A stretch of 64,000 bases of DNA from Oscillospiraceae bacterium (GCA_902783255.1 CACZQB010000003.1:1-64000), one strand, 5' to 3'; counted from the first letter of the stretch, positions 46,254-57,578 are shown. Numbers and translations: made by a program. The notes: generated from the sequence alone by a model not told the origin.

Positions 46254-47735
46254 TTATTTATGGTATAATTTTTTAGTCTGATATTTCGGTGCGCATGTAA
46301 GGCGTATACCGAGTTTCCTGTATGTGTCGTCATCTACCTGCGTCAGAATGACGGTCGAGTGTGCTTCGCAACCGCGAAGGAGAGGCAGTGCATCCGCCGC
46401 GCGCGCGGCATCAGGATCTGTTGCTGCTGAAATTGAAAGCGCTATAAGAACTTCGTCTGAATGCAGTCTCGGATTATGGTTACCCAGAACATCCGTTTTA
46501 AGCTTCTGTATAGGTTCTATGACCGATGGAGAAATAAGCTTCTTTTCCTTCTCCATCGAGCATAATGCCTTTACCGCGTTCAGAAGCGCCGCTGCGGACG
46601 GTCCGAGCAATGGAGATGTTTTGCCGGATACCACGCGTCCGTCAGGAAGCTCGATCGCAACGGCGGGAGCGCCTGTCTGCGCTTCTCTTTCAAGCGCGCA
46701 TGCAATGGATTTTCTGTCGGCATCACTTATGCCTGCCTGCTGCATGAGCAGTTCTATTTTTTTAACGGTTGAATCGTCGGTCTTTCCGTTTATACGATCG
46801 CAAAGTGTGGTATAATAGCGTCGTATTATTTCCTGTCGCGCCGCGGCGGAAACAACATCATCGTCGGTTATGCAGTATCCCGCCATGTTTACGCCCATAT
46901 CGGTCGGAGATTTATACGGACTTTCGCCGTAAATATTTTTGAACATCGCATTGAGAACAGGGAATATTTCAACATCGCGGTTATAGTTTACCGTTGTTTT
47001 GCCGTATGCCTCAAGATGATACGGGTCGATCATATTTACATCGTTAAGGTCTGCTGTAGCAGCTTCATACGCAAGATTGACCGGGTGTTTGAGCGGCATG
47101 TTCCAAACGGGAAAAGTTTCGAATTTTGCGTATCCTGCCTTTATTCCGCGAAGGTGGTCATGATATATCTGAGAAAGACATGTTGCCATTTTTCCGCTGC
47201 CCGGTCCGGGAGCAGTTATTACAACGAGCGGTCGCTGAGTTTCAATGTAATCATTTTTACCGTATCCTTCTTCGCTGACGATCCGTTTTACATTAAAAGG
47301 ATAATCGGGAATGAGGTAATGGCGGTAAACTTTAAGACCGAGAGTTTCAAGTCTGTTTTTGAAGTTTTCCGCCGCGGGCTGTCCCGCGCATTGGGTTATA
47401 ACAACGCTGCCTACAAAGAGACCGACGTCCCGAAACGCATCGATAAGCCGAAGAACATCTGTTTCGTATGTTATTCCGTAGTCTTTTCTGACTTTATTGT
47501 TTTCTATATCACCGGCACTGATGCTTATAACTATTTCAACATCGTCGGCTATTTTTTTGAGCATCTGAAGTTTACTGTCCGGCGCAAATCCGGGAAGGAC
47601 ACGCGAAGCATGATAGTCGTCAAAAAGCTTGCCGCCGAATTCAAGATACAGTTTTCCTCCGAACTCACCTATTCTTTGCATTATATGCTCAGATTGCATT
47701 TTAAGGTATTTTGCGTTGTCAAAGCCGATAATCAT
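46254..47735 (-). CDS. DUF1846 family protein
   Basis: The protein has 493 residues and matches DUF1846 over its full length. It begins GFDNAKYLKMQSEHIMQRIG and contains FGGKLFDDYHASRVLPGF, both family signatures. A later VVITAPGPGSGKMATCLSQI resembles a P-loop. The first structures of this family suggest an adenosine-binding ATPase fold, but the function is not established. It has its own promoter in the 150-bp gap downstream of comF and leads the yybS-like - gdpP cluster. Confidence 0.88.
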   Translation of the reverse strand: MIIGFDNAKYLKMQSEHIMQRIGEFGGKLYLEFGGKLFDDYHASRVLPGFAPDSKLQMLKKIADDVEIVISISAGDIENNKVRKDYGITYETDVLRLIDAFRDVGLFVGSVVITQCAGQPAAENFKNRLETLGLKVYRHYLIPDYPFNVKRIVSEEGYGKNDYIETQRPLVVITAPGPGSGKMATCLSQIYHDHLRGIKAGYAKFETFPVWNMPLKHPVNLAYEAATADLNDVNMIDPYHLEAYGKTTVNYNRDVEIFPVLNAMFKNIYGESPYKSPTDMGVNMAGYCITDDDVVSAAARQEIIRRYYTTLCDRINGKTDDSTVKKIELLMQQAGISDADRKSIACALEREAQTGAPAVAIELPDGRVVSGKTSPLLGPSAAALLNAVKALCSMEKEKKLISPSVIEPIQKLKTDVLGNHNPRLHSDEVLIALSISAATDPDAARAADALPLLRGCEAHSTVILTQVDDDTYRKLGIRLTCAPKYQTKKLYHK

Positions 47736-47781
47736 AAAATCTGTTTCTCCTGACGGAATAAAATTTTTACTTATCTCTTTT

Positions 47782-47810
47782 ATTATATAACATTTAATAA
47801 AGAATGTAAA
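47782..47810 (-). promoter_or_regulatory. Promoter of the DUF1846 - gdpP - ftsH cluster
   Basis: TTTACA, 17 bp, TATAAT on the minus strand, inside an AT-rich 150-bp gap with no other feature. Confidence 0.65.
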
Positions 47811-47885
47811 TAGATAAAATTTAACAATTTTTAAATTATTATATATGATTATTAAACGCAGAACACATATTTCAAAGAAATTAGC

Positions 47886-48644
47886 CTATATGTTTTGACG
47901 ATTCTCTGCGGCAGGGACAATATAAACCGTTTTCATATTCTGCGGAAATCTTACAATATACTTTTTTCCGTTTTCTCTGCCTGTAGGCGTTCTTGCGGCG
48001 CAGGCAGCATATATCGTTCCCACACCGGCTTTTTTAAGTGTTCCCGCAGCGGAAGCAAGCGTAGAGCCGGTAGTTGCGATATCGTCTATAAGAATAACGG
48101 TTTTTCCGCCGAGTTTTTCAGCGGCTCCTTTATTAAGGATAAACGCATTTTCGACGTTTTTTCTTCTTTCCCGCAAGGTTCTGCATTTTGTTTGGGAAAT
48201 GACCGATTTTTTCTTTCTCATCGCATCGCCGATATATTCCGCGCGAAGTTTTTTCGCTATACGCTTTGCAAGAAATTCCGCCTGAACATATTCTCTGTCT
48301 GTTTTTTCGATATTGCCCGGAACAGGCACAAATACACAGTTACCGTCAAAGTATTTTTCTTTTTTAACCATCTCTGCAATCTTTTGGGCAAAAAACGCTC
48401 CGGCAGCTCCGTCTCCGCGGAATTTAAAACGATGAAGTCCGTGCCTGACAGGACCGGAAAATGAATATACGGCTTTAAGATACTCGATATTGGCAACATA
48501 AAACATTTTGTCCGAAATATCTTTAAAGCCCGGACGGCATACATCGCAGATATCGCTTTCTCCGAATATATCCACAGGTTCACCGCAACCGGGGCATTTT
48601 CTTGTAAGGATCATATCCGTTATAATCGAAAAAATATTTCTCAT
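47886..48644 (-). CDS. ComF-family phosphoribosyltransferase-like protein
   Basis: The protein has 252 residues. An N-terminal zinc ribbon shows CPGCGEPVDIFGESDICDVC (about 18-37). The C-terminal part is a type I phosphoribosyltransferase fold with the PRPP motif VILIDDIATTGSTLASA. The family includes ComFC, which acts in DNA uptake with ComFA. No ComFA or other competence genes are in this window. It overlaps the recD2 stop by 4 nt, so the pair is coupled. A link between DNA uptake and recombination is plausible. Confidence 0.88.
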   Translation of the reverse strand: MRNIFSIITDMILTRKCPGCGEPVDIFGESDICDVCRPGFKDISDKMFYVANIEYLKAVYSFSGPVRHGLHRFKFRGDGAAGAFFAQKIAEMVKKEKYFDGNCVFVPVPGNIEKTDREYVQAEFLAKRIAKKLRAEYIGDAMRKKKSVISQTKCRTLRERRKNVENAFILNKGAAEKLGGKTVILIDDIATTGSTLASAAGTLKKAGVGTIYAACAARTPTGRENGKKYIVRFPQNMKTVYIVPAAENRQNI

Positions 48645-50818
48645 AACATTTTCAATATCATATATTTAAGTCCGCAGTAGCGTTTATCGGATGTCTGATT
48701 TTCAACCATTTTTTTCAGTCTTTCATACGAACCTACGATAACAAGTATTTTTTTTGCCCTCGTGACAGCCGTATACAGAAGATTTCTCGTAAAGAGGGCA
48801 TCGTAACCGTCCATCAGCGGAAGTATGACCGCATCCCATTCGCTCCCCTGACTTTTATGCACGGTTATCGCGTATGCAAGATCAATATCCTCAAGGTCCT
48901 GCGCATAGTAGGTAACTGTTTTATCGTCAAAACGCACAGTCATTGATTCTCCGTCGCCGGTTATCTGCTCTATTTTACCTATATCTCCGTTGAAAACACC
49001 CTGATCCTCTATGCCATAATCGCTTTCGTAAACTATTTCATAATTATTTCTCGTTTGCATAACCTTGTCGCCCTCACGAAAAACGGTGCCGTGAAAAGAC
49101 ATTTCATTTTTGTGCCCCTCCTGAGGATTTGCAAGCTCCTTGAGCATGGCGTTAAGCGAAACTGTTCCGCAAAGAGTTTTTTTTGTAGGACATATGATCT
49201 GTATATCAGTCATCGGGTCAAAACCATATGCGCGGGGAAGCCTTGATGTATAAAGATCCGAAACAGTCATTGCAAGATCTTCCGGCGTAGACGACGGTAT
49301 GAAGAAGAAATCGTGTTTCTTATCCCTGCATTCCGGCATATTGCCGTTGATTATCGCGTGCGCATTTGTAACGATCATGCTTTCGCGCGACTGACGGAAT
49401 ATTTCGTTCAGTTCAACTACAGAAACAGCTCCGGAAGCGATTATGTCCTTGAAAACACAGCCCGGACCCACGGGAGGCAGCTGGTTGGCGTCGCCCACAA
49501 GAATAAGAGTTGCGGATATATTCATGGCCTGTATGAGTGCGGAAAAAAGAAACAGATCGACCATAGAACTCTCATCTATTATAACTGCATCATACTGCAG
49601 AGTGTTTTCTCTGTTTTTTGCAAATGTTCCCTTTTCGCCGTATTCAAGAAGACGATGTATTGTTTTTGCCTCTTTGCCGGTAAGCTCGGTCATTCGCTTT
49701 GCAGCCCGACCTGTCGGCGCGGCAAGCGCAAAGGAAATGCCTTTTTGCTCAAAATTGTATATTATTCCGTTCAAAGTTGTTGTTTTTCCGGTTCCGGGGC
49801 CGCCCGTGAGGACCATTATTCTGTAGCAAAGGCTGTTTTTGACGGCGGTTTTTTGATTATCCGCAAACTGAATGCCAAGCGCTGTTTCAGCATTTCGGAT
49901 GTCATTTTCAAAATTGCCCGGGTACTCTTTTTCGAATCTGGAAACGAGAGATACTCTTTCGCTTATTATTTTTTCAGCATTGTAAGACGGAAACCAGTAT
50001 ACTCCGTTGGTATTGCCTATGCTGAGCTCTGTCACTATTTCTTTTTCTTCTTCAAGACGGTCTATCACTATATCTATTTCGTCCGGAGAAACATCAAGAA
50101 GGCTTTGCGCCGCCGCTATCAGCTTTTCACGCGGCTGAAATGTATGGCCATTATTGTAAAGATTGTGTTTTAAAACGTAAAGCACGCCTGCCCGAATACG
50201 GTTAACGTCGTTTTCGGGGTATTGCATTTTCTTTGCTATTTTATCCGCTTTTTCAAATCCGAAGCCGCTTATATCGCAAAGCCTGTACGGATTAAGACGG
50301 ACAAGTTCGTATGCGTGAACACCGAACTGCCTGTATATTCCGAATGCATCGGAAGGCGTAATGCCAAAGCCCGCAAGTCCCATCAGAATGGATTTTACGC
50401 CGGTCAGCGATTTCATTTGTTCGGATATTTTTATTGCCCTGTCAAGAGACATGCCCTTTACAGTCGCCGTTTTTTCGGGATCATTTTCGAGAACGTCAAG
50501 CGTATCGGGACCGAATGCGTTTATGAAGTTTTTAGCCGTAACCGCGCGGACACCTTTTATAATACCTGATGACAGATATCTGAAAATCGAAGTTTCATCT
50601 GCCGGAAGGCTTGATTTGAACGTTTCGGCAGCAAACTGCCTGCCATATACTGAGTGATTTGTATAGTCGCCCTCAACTTCTATCTGCTCGCCCTCGCCGA
50701 TCGGCGGCAAAATACCCACAACTGTCTGAGTGCCCTGTTTTGTTTCTATTTCGAGAACAGTATACCCTGTTTCTGCATTTCTGAATATTATGGCGTCAAC
50801 AACACCAGTAAGTATCAT
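48641..50818 (-). CDS. recD2: ATP-dependent DNA helicase RecD2
   Basis: RecD2 is an SF1B 5'-to-3' helicase used in DNA repair outside RecBCD. It has 725 residues. The N-terminal third has an OB-like part (GVVDAIIFRNAETGYTVLEI) and helix-hairpin-helix regions such as GLAGFGITPSDAFGIYRQFG. The helicase core shows Walker A LTGGPGTGKTTTLNG near 340. Walker B is DAVIIDESSMVDL, followed by GDANQLPPVGPG. The C-terminal motif is AYAITVHKSQGSEWDAVILP. Length and layout match RecD2 rather than RecD. It follows ligA by 45 nt. Confidence 0.94.
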   Translation of the reverse strand: MILTGVVDAIIFRNAETGYTVLEIETKQGTQTVVGILPPIGEGEQIEVEGDYTNHSVYGRQFAAETFKSSLPADETSIFRYLSSGIIKGVRAVTAKNFINAFGPDTLDVLENDPEKTATVKGMSLDRAIKISEQMKSLTGVKSILMGLAGFGITPSDAFGIYRQFGVHAYELVRLNPYRLCDISGFGFEKADKIAKKMQYPENDVNRIRAGVLYVLKHNLYNNGHTFQPREKLIAAAQSLLDVSPDEIDIVIDRLEEEKEIVTELSIGNTNGVYWFPSYNAEKIISERVSLVSRFEKEYPGNFENDIRNAETALGIQFADNQKTAVKNSLCYRIMVLTGGPGTGKTTTLNGIIYNFEQKGISFALAAPTGRAAKRMTELTGKEAKTIHRLLEYGEKGTFAKNRENTLQYDAVIIDESSMVDLFLFSALIQAMNISATLILVGDANQLPPVGPGCVFKDIIASGAVSVVELNEIFRQSRESMIVTNAHAIINGNMPECRDKKHDFFFIPSSTPEDLAMTVSDLYTSRLPRAYGFDPMTDIQIICPTKKTLCGTVSLNAMLKELANPQEGHKNEMSFHGTVFREGDKVMQTRNNYEIVYESDYGIEDQGVFNGDIGKIEQITGDGESMTVRFDDKTVTYYAQDLEDIDLAYAITVHKSQGSEWDAVILPLMDGYDALFTRNLLYTAVTRAKKILVIVGSYERLKKMVENQTSDKRYCGLKYMILKML

Positions 50819-50863
50819 TTTCTTCTCCTGCGGATAATTATATGGTAATGACCGCCGTTGCAG

Positions 50864-52894
<2,031 letters not shown>

Positions 52895-52899
52895 TTAAA

Positions 52900-53577
52900 T
52901 CAGTATACTGCTGCGGGGCTGCCGATATCACAAAGCGGGTATCCGGGGAAAAATACGGTTTTTTTATTGTATTTGGCGATAAAATCAATAATTTGTTGGG
53001 TATAGGGCGACAATGTGAGATCCCCTGAAAAAACCACCTCATCATCTGTGCAAAAAGAAGCGCCGCCTATAAATCCGTATTCAAAGCCATCGAGAAAAAC
53101 ACCTTCATTTGTAACCAAAAGAACGTCTTTTCCCTCTTTTTCCGCAGCATTTTTTACAGAAGCGTCGGAAGTTATAAGCGCATTTTCGCTCACCGCGACA
53201 ATGCTGCATTTTGCATATCCCTGAGATACATCGGCAATTCTGATATTGCGTTTTTTCGCTTCCTCAATAACGGCTTGCGACGTATATTTTTCATTGCAGA
53301 AAAGAGTTTTTCCGACGAGCGCAGCGTTATAGGCTACATCGTGAGGATACGGCGAATAAGTCTGCTCGCCTTTAACTGTTTTGATGTTTGAAAAGGACTG
53401 TGAAATATAATCATACAGAAACGGCGAACATATTACGGTATCTCCGAAAGAGAACAGAGAAAGATCCGTATGAAATGAAACACGGCTGTCAAGCTCCGGA
53501 TTATCAGGCAAAAGAAGCTTATTTTTGAAATAAGACAGGAATTGCTGCGGTGCTTTGGATGTGGTAAGAACTGTCAT
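52900..53577 (-). CDS. DUF6873-like GME-fold protein
   Basis: The protein has 225 residues. It has no signal peptide or membrane helix. Segments such as YSPYPHDVAYNAALVGKTL, DVSQGYAKCSIVAVSENA and FGDTVICSPFLYDYI fit the DUF6873 family, which is predicted to have the GME (guanidino-group-modifying) fold. I am moderately sure of that assignment from memory of the family. The function is unknown. The ATG at 53577 has no convincing RBS, only a T-rich leader of about 35 nt. It is the first gene ahead of ligA-recD2-comF. Confidence 0.65.
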   Translation of the reverse strand: MTVLTTSKAPQQFLSYFKNKLLLPDNPELDSRVSFHTDLSLFSFGDTVICSPFLYDYISQSFSNIKTVKGEQTYSPYPHDVAYNAALVGKTLFCNEKYTSQAVIEEAKKRNIRIADVSQGYAKCSIVAVSENALITSDASVKNAAEKEGKDVLLVTNEGVFLDGFEYGFIGGASFCTDDEVVFSGDLTLSPYTQQIIDFIAKYNKKTVFFPGYPLCDIGSPAAVY

Positions 53578-53616
53578 GGCAAATCGTTAAAAAAAATATA
53601 TCAGAATTATAAAGAT

Positions 53617-53645
53617 ATTATATCATTACAGCCTGAAAAAGTCAA
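53617..53645 (-). promoter_or_regulatory. Promoter of the DUF6873 - ligA - recD2 operon
   Basis: TTGACT, 17 bp, TATAAT preceded by TGA on the minus strand. It overlaps the end of the rplA terminator region. Confidence 0.8.
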
Positions 53646-53647
53646 GT

Positions 53648-53681
53648 AAATAAAAACGGATGATCGTATTGACCATCCGTT
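53648..53681 (-). terminator. Intrinsic terminator of the rpmG-rplA operon
   Basis: AACGGATGGTC and GATCATCCGTT form an 11-bp stem with one wobble, followed by TTTATTT on the minus strand. Confidence 0.85.
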
Positions 53682-53704
53682 GATATTCATATTTCAGCCC
53701 GAAA

Positions 53705-54397
53705 TCACATCAGCTTTGCGCCGTTGATCTTTACGCCGGGGCCCATTGTGGAAGCTACTACGCAGCTTCTGATATACTGACCTTTTGCAGCTGAGGGTTT
53801 AGCCTTTACGATAGCTCCGAGAAGAGTATCGAAGTTTTCCTGAAGCTTTTCAGTGCCGAAGGAAACTTTACCGATGGGGCAGTGAATGATGTTTGTTTTA
53901 TCAAGTCTGTATTCGATCTTACCTGCTTTAAGCTCCTGAATTGCCTGAGCAATGTTGGGAGATACGGTGCCGGCTTTCGGGTTAGGCATAAGACCTTTGG
54001 GACCGAGTACTTTACCTAGACGTCCTACAACGCCCATCATATCGGGAGTTGCGACAACTACGTCGTAATCGAACCAGTTTTCGTTCTGGATCTTGGAAAC
54101 GAGTTCCGCACCGCCGACATAGTCAGCGCCTGCGGCTTCTGCTGCCTGAATATTATCGCCTTTTACAAAAGCGAGAATCTTTACTGATTTACCGGTGCCG
54201 TTCGGAAGAACGATAGCACCTCTGACCTGCTGGTCTGCATGACGGGAGTCAACGCCGAGACGGACATGAACTTCAACCGTTTCGTCAAATTTTGCCTTTG
54301 CCATCTGGCAAACAAGACCGAGCGCTTCGTCAGAGTCATAAAGTTTTGCTCTGTCAACGAGTTTTGCGCTCTCTGTATATTTCTTTCCTTTTTTCAT
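53705..54397 (-). CDS. rplA: 50S ribosomal protein L1
   Basis: L1 forms the mobile stalk at the ribosome E site and in many bacteria represses its own mRNA. It has 230 residues, the standard length. It contains [20 protein letters not shown], the L1 signature, near residues 125-144. The N-terminus [20 protein letters not shown] is typical. It follows rplK by 65 nt. A terminator follows, so rplJ and rplL, often next in line, are not in this operon. Confidence 0.97.
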   Translation of the reverse strand: MKKGKKYTESAKLVDRAKLYDSDEALGLVCQMAKAKFDETVEVHVRLGVDSRHADQQVRGAIVLPNGTGKSVKILAFVKGDNIQAAEAAGADYVGGAELVSKIQNENWFDYDVVVATPDMMGVVGRLGKVLGPKGLMPNPKAGTVSPNIAQAIQELKAGKIEYRLDKTNIIHCPIGKVSFGTEKLQENFDTLLGAIVKAKPSAAKGQYIRSCVVASTMGPGVKINGAKLM

Positions 54398-54462
54398 CTT
54401 AATTAATTCCTCCTGTGTGGTTTTTCGGACGATTCATACGATCCTCCCACTTTTTAGGGACC

Positions 54463-54888
54463 TCAGTCTACGACCTCGACACCCATGCTTCTTGCGGTTC
54501 CGGCAATCATCTTTGCAGCTGCCTCAACATCATTTGCGTTAAGGTCGGGCATTTTCTGTTCTGCGATTTTAAGAACCTGTTCGTGTGTGATCTTGGCGAC
54601 CTTTGTTTTGTTGGGAACGCCCGATCCGCTTTCGATTCCGCATGCCTTCTTTATAAGAACGGCTGCCGGAGGTGTTTTGGTGATAAATGTGAAGGAATGG
54701 TCCGCATATATTGTGATGACTACCGGGATGATAAGACCCATGTCATTTTTTGTTCTTTCATTGAATTCCTTCGTGAAAGCCATAATGTTAACGCCGTGCT
54801 GACCGAGTGCAGGTCCTACTGGCGGTGCCGGATTTGCTTTGCCGGCAGGTATCTGAAGCTTTACATAAGCTGTTATTTTCTGAGCCAT
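54463..54888 (-). CDS. rplK: 50S ribosomal protein L11
   Basis: L11 is part of the GTPase-associated centre and the target of PrmA methylation, whose gene is also in this window. It has 141 residues. The N-terminal domain shows [20 protein letters not shown], then [20 protein letters not shown]. The C-terminal rRNA-binding domain ends with [14 protein letters not shown], the L11 signature. The RBS is AAGGAAGG. It is 38 nt downstream of nusG. Confidence 0.97.
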   Translation of the reverse strand: MAQKITAYVKLQIPAGKANPAPPVGPALGQHGVNIMAFTKEFNERTKNDMGLIIPVVITIYADHSFTFITKTPPAAVLIKKACGIESGSGVPNKTKVAKITHEQVLKIAEQKMPDLNANDVEAAAKMIAGTARSMGVEVVD

Positions 54889-54926
54889 GTTAATTACCTT
54901 CCTTAAAGATTGAAATGAATTTTCTC

Positions 54927-55448
54927 TCAGATGACCTCTATCTGGTCAAGTTCGAGTTCTGCTGGGGTTTCACGTCCGAACATCGAAATTACGACGCGGA
55001 CTTTGTTGTTGGGTATATCGATTTCTTCAACGATACCCGTAAAGTTCTCAAGCGATCCGCTCGTTATTCTTACGGAATCTCCGACGGCATAGTCTACTTC
55101 CGCTGTCTGCTTCATTATTCCGAGCGATGCGATTTCCGTATCCGTAAGCGGGACCGGCTTGCCCTCGGGGCCTACAAAACCTGTTACGCCGCGGATGTTT
55201 TTTACGATAAACCATGTGTCGTCGTTTACGATCATGTTTACCAGCACGTAACCGGGAAAAAGTTTTCTTTCTTTTTCGACCGTTTCACCCGCTTCGTTTT
55301 TCTCGCTGACCGTTTCGGTGGGAATGCGGACATCAAAAATAAGATCCTGAAGTTTTCTGTTTTCGATTATTGTTTCAAGACTTGTTTTGACTTTGTTTTC
55401 GTAGCTCGAATAAGTGTGAAGAACATACCATTTTCCGTTCTGCGCCAT
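54927..55448 (-). CDS. nusG: Transcription termination/antitermination factor NusG
   Basis: NusG binds RNA polymerase and modulates pausing and termination. It has 173 residues from the ATG at 55448, which is preceded by GGAGGAACAACG. A longer frame starting at 55469 overlaps the RBS and is unlikely. The NGN domain is at about 5-115 ([37 protein letters not shown]). The KOW domain is the last 55 residues ([20 protein letters not shown]). It lies 17 nt after secE. Confidence 0.96.
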   Translation of the reverse strand: MAQNGKWYVLHTYSSYENKVKTSLETIIENRKLQDLIFDVRIPTETVSEKNEAGETVEKERKLFPGYVLVNMIVNDDTWFIVKNIRGVTGFVGPEGKPVPLTDTEIASLGIMKQTAEVDYAVGDSVRITSGSLENFTGIVEEIDIPNNKVRVVISMFGRETPAELELDQIEVI

Positions 55449-55465
55449 CGTTGTTCCTCCGCCGA

Positions 55466-55723
55466 TCAAACGATAAGTCCTGCAAGGAATTTGAACAGAG
55501 CGTCAACAAGACCGATAAATATACCGGACAGTATAACTACGGCTATAACGACGAGCGTATTGTTCAATACCTGTTTCGGAGTGGGCCAAACGATCTTGGA
55601 GATCTCGCTTTTGAGTTCTTTGAGAAATTTTTTAGCCTTGGCAAAAAAACCGGGCTTTTTTTCTTTTTTCTTTTCAGCCTTAGCGGGCTTCTGCTCTTCG
55701 GTTTTATTGATTTCTTCCGCCAT
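55466..55723 (-). CDS. secE: Protein translocase subunit SecE
   Basis: SecE stabilises SecY in the Sec translocon. It has 85 residues. The first 30 are Lys/Glu-rich, then FLKELKSEISKIVWPTPKQV matches the conserved amphipathic helix and hinge. One membrane helix ends the protein (about 52-74). The single-span form is usual in Gram-positive bacteria. The RBS overlaps the rpmG stop region, 14 nt away. Confidence 0.95.
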   Translation of the reverse strand: MAEEINKTEEQKPAKAEKKKEKKPGFFAKAKKFLKELKSEISKIVWPTPKQVLNNTLVVIAVVILSGIFIGLVDALFKFLAGLIV

Positions 55724-55737
55724 CTGTCTGACCTCCT

Positions 55738-55890
55738 TTACTTGGTTTCCTTGTGAAGCGTGTGCTTGCGGCAGAACTTGCAGTATTTGTTCATTTCAAG
55801 TCTGTCGGGATTATTCTTTTTGTTTTTGGTAGTGTTGTAGTTTCTCTGTTTGCATTCAGAACATGCCAAAACTACTTTATCCTTACCCAT
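55738..55890 (-). CDS. rpmG: 50S ribosomal protein L33
   Basis: L33 has 50 residues. It begins [20 protein letters not shown] and ends [12 protein letters not shown]. Two CxxC pairs (Cys10/Cys13 and Cys37/Cys40) mark it as the zinc-binding version of L33. The gene is too short for many ORF filters. The RBS is AAGGAGG, 6 nt before the ATG. It heads rpmG-secE-nusG-rplK-rplA, the classic arrangement, with a long leader. Confidence 0.95.
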   Translation of the reverse strand: MGKDKVVLACSECKQRNYNTTKNKKNNPDRLEMNKYCKFCRKHTLHKETK

Positions 55891-55954
55891 GTCGGCACCT
55901 CCTTAATTATTTGCCTCCCTTTCTCGCCCTGACCGTATTGGATTTCAGCCGGGC

Positions 55955-56022
55955 ACAGCAAAGGTGTTATTATTGCCTGCGTTTCCTGCTTTTTTTATGC
56001 AACACAATAAAGCACCTTTACG
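55955..56022 (-). promoter_or_regulatory. Structured leader of the rpmG-secE-nusG operon
   Basis: Between the promoter and rpmG lies an untranslated leader of about 138 nt. On the minus strand, AAAGGTG and TTATTG near the 5' end can pair with CAATAA and CACCTTT downstream, giving a stem of about 13 bp around a 25-30 nt loop. No tRNA gene is present in this gap. The structure could affect stability or be a protein-binding site. It matches no riboswitch I recognise. Confidence 0.4.
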
Positions 56023-56034
56023 CAAGGTAGAGCT

Positions 56035-56063
56035 ATTATATCACAATTTCAAGTAAAATGCAA
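56035..56063 (-). promoter_or_regulatory. Promoter of the rpmG-secE-nusG-rplKA operon
   Basis: TTGCAT, 17 bp, TATAAT with TGA immediately upstream of the -10, on the minus strand. Confidence 0.82.
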
Positions 56064-56104
56064 GTATTTTTTAAATAACAATGTGATTTTTCTATGAATT
56101 TTCG

Positions 56105-56145
56105 TATAAAAACTGAGAATAATCCGCTTTTGGCGGATTATTCTC
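56105..56145 (-). terminator. Intrinsic terminator of the GH101-like operon
   Basis: GAGAATAATCCGC and GCGGATTATTCTC form a perfect 13-bp stem, with TTTTTAT following on the minus strand. Confidence 0.9.
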
Positions 56146-56192
56146 CACTTATATCGGATTATTATCGTTGATACACGATCAAAATACCGGAT

Positions 56193-57578
56193 TCAGGCTT
56201 TTTTGCCTTTGATCGCAAGAGCCCCGCCCGCTTTGACCGACAAATCAACTTTTCCGTTCACTATATTAACGGTTTTTACAAAACGGTTGCCCGAAGCTGT
56301 AACCTCATAAACGTCCGCCGAAGTGAAACGGGCATCCGGGATATTCCATTCTCCGTCTTTTCCGTCTGCCGAATACGCCATAAAAACTGTGTCTGTTGTA
56401 TCAATGGGCAAAAGGGCGTTTGTGCCTTCTTTGACGGCAATTCCGTTTTTCGTTATAACTCCGCCGTGAGCCTTGCTGACTACGCCGTCCGAAAAATATA
56501 CAGTATATCTTTCTTCTCCGAGTGAATCATCCTCTTCGAATCTTACGCGGTCATATCTGTTGAGATAGCAGTAAGGAAGCTGTGAAAGGCAAAATTCACG
56601 AAGATATTCAGGAACCCATTTTGTTTCGTCGCGACCGCATCTCATCCAAATATCCTCGCCGTGCAATGCGCCGTAGAAAACTGCGAGCTGAGATCTGTCC
56701 GTAAAACGACCGCAGTATTCTTTCGGAGATAATTTCATGCAGTCTTCCATCGTCAGATTGCTCAGCCACCATGCGGCGGCGATTCTGCCGAGGGTGTGGA
56801 TAGGAGCATGAGTCCAAGATTCTTCGGGAAGAGGCTCGCCGAGCTGAGAATAAAGTTTTCTGATCGGGTGATCAGGAGCATCGGCGCGAAGCGGAAGCTC
56901 GCGGTATGTATATTCGCTTGTAACATCGATGCCGAGAGATGTGATATAATCTATCATTTTGTTTCTCGCATCGTTCTGATCATAAACATCCGTGCGCGGA
57001 TTGAGGCTTTCAGCTATGCAGAAGTTATCGAGATGGACCGTGCCCGCCTCACGAACCGGTGTTGCGGCAACGAAACGGTCAAAATACTTTTTGAAAAGAC
57101 CGCTTTCATAATACTGTTTGTAAGAGATCTTATACGCGTCTCTGCCGTTGAATATTTCTATAACTGAAGGTTTGCCGTCAATACCGTTGGCAACTGCGTT
57201 TGCCTCAACTATTTCGCGATGGGATGCATTGTCGCCGTATTCATCGGCAACATTTCCGTGAAAGCTGACGACCGTGTTGTATTTCTTTGCTTCTTCAAAA
57301 AGCCAGTAAAGACTTTCGCTTGCTGTTTTATCGCAGTCCCGTTTCAGAAATTCGTTTACAACTTCCATTTCGGGATAGCAGTCATCATGACCGAGTCCCT
57401 GCCAGCCGACGAGATAAACGATCTTCTTTATTCCCTGTGTAAGACAGTCGACTGTTTTTATAACGTCAAGAGCCTGTTCGAATGTAAAGTATACTTCGCT
57501 TTTGTGGTTGGGGAAATCCGGTTTTGCCATGAAAAGTTTCATCCAGAGAGTCTGAGAATAATCATAATTATATTTCAT
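56193..57578 (-). CDS. Probable glycoside hydrolase, GH101-like (endo-alpha-GalNAc-ase fold)
   Basis: The protein has 461 residues from the ATG at 57578 with a GGAGATG RBS. A TIM-barrel-like N-terminal part shows KKIVYLVGWQGLGHDDCYPE (about 51-70) and AKKYNTVVSFHGNVADEYGD, both resembling the GH101 catalytic core. VHLDNF (Asp184) and DVTSEYTY (Glu222) stand where GH101 has nucleophile and acid/base. A C-terminal beta domain (about 370-461) follows. Known GH101 enzymes are large, secreted and release Gal-beta-1,3-GalNAc from mucins. This one is small and lacks a signal peptide, so only a GH101-related identity is claimed. It is the last gene of an SGNH - XRE - GH101-like operon. Confidence 0.6.
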   Translation of the reverse strand: MKYNYDYSQTLWMKLFMAKPDFPNHKSEVYFTFEQALDVIKTVDCLTQGIKKIVYLVGWQGLGHDDCYPEMEVVNEFLKRDCDKTASESLYWLFEEAKKYNTVVSFHGNVADEYGDNASHREIVEANAVANGIDGKPSVIEIFNGRDAYKISYKQYYESGLFKKYFDRFVAATPVREAGTVHLDNFCIAESLNPRTDVYDQNDARNKMIDYITSLGIDVTSEYTYRELPLRADAPDHPIRKLYSQLGEPLPEESWTHAPIHTLGRIAAAWWLSNLTMEDCMKLSPKEYCGRFTDRSQLAVFYGALHGEDIWMRCGRDETKWVPEYLREFCLSQLPYCYLNRYDRVRFEEDDSLGEERYTVYFSDGVVSKAHGGVITKNGIAVKEGTNALLPIDTTDTVFMAYSADGKDGEWNIPDARFTSADVYEVTASGNRFVKTVNIVNGKVDLSVKAGGALAIKGKKA

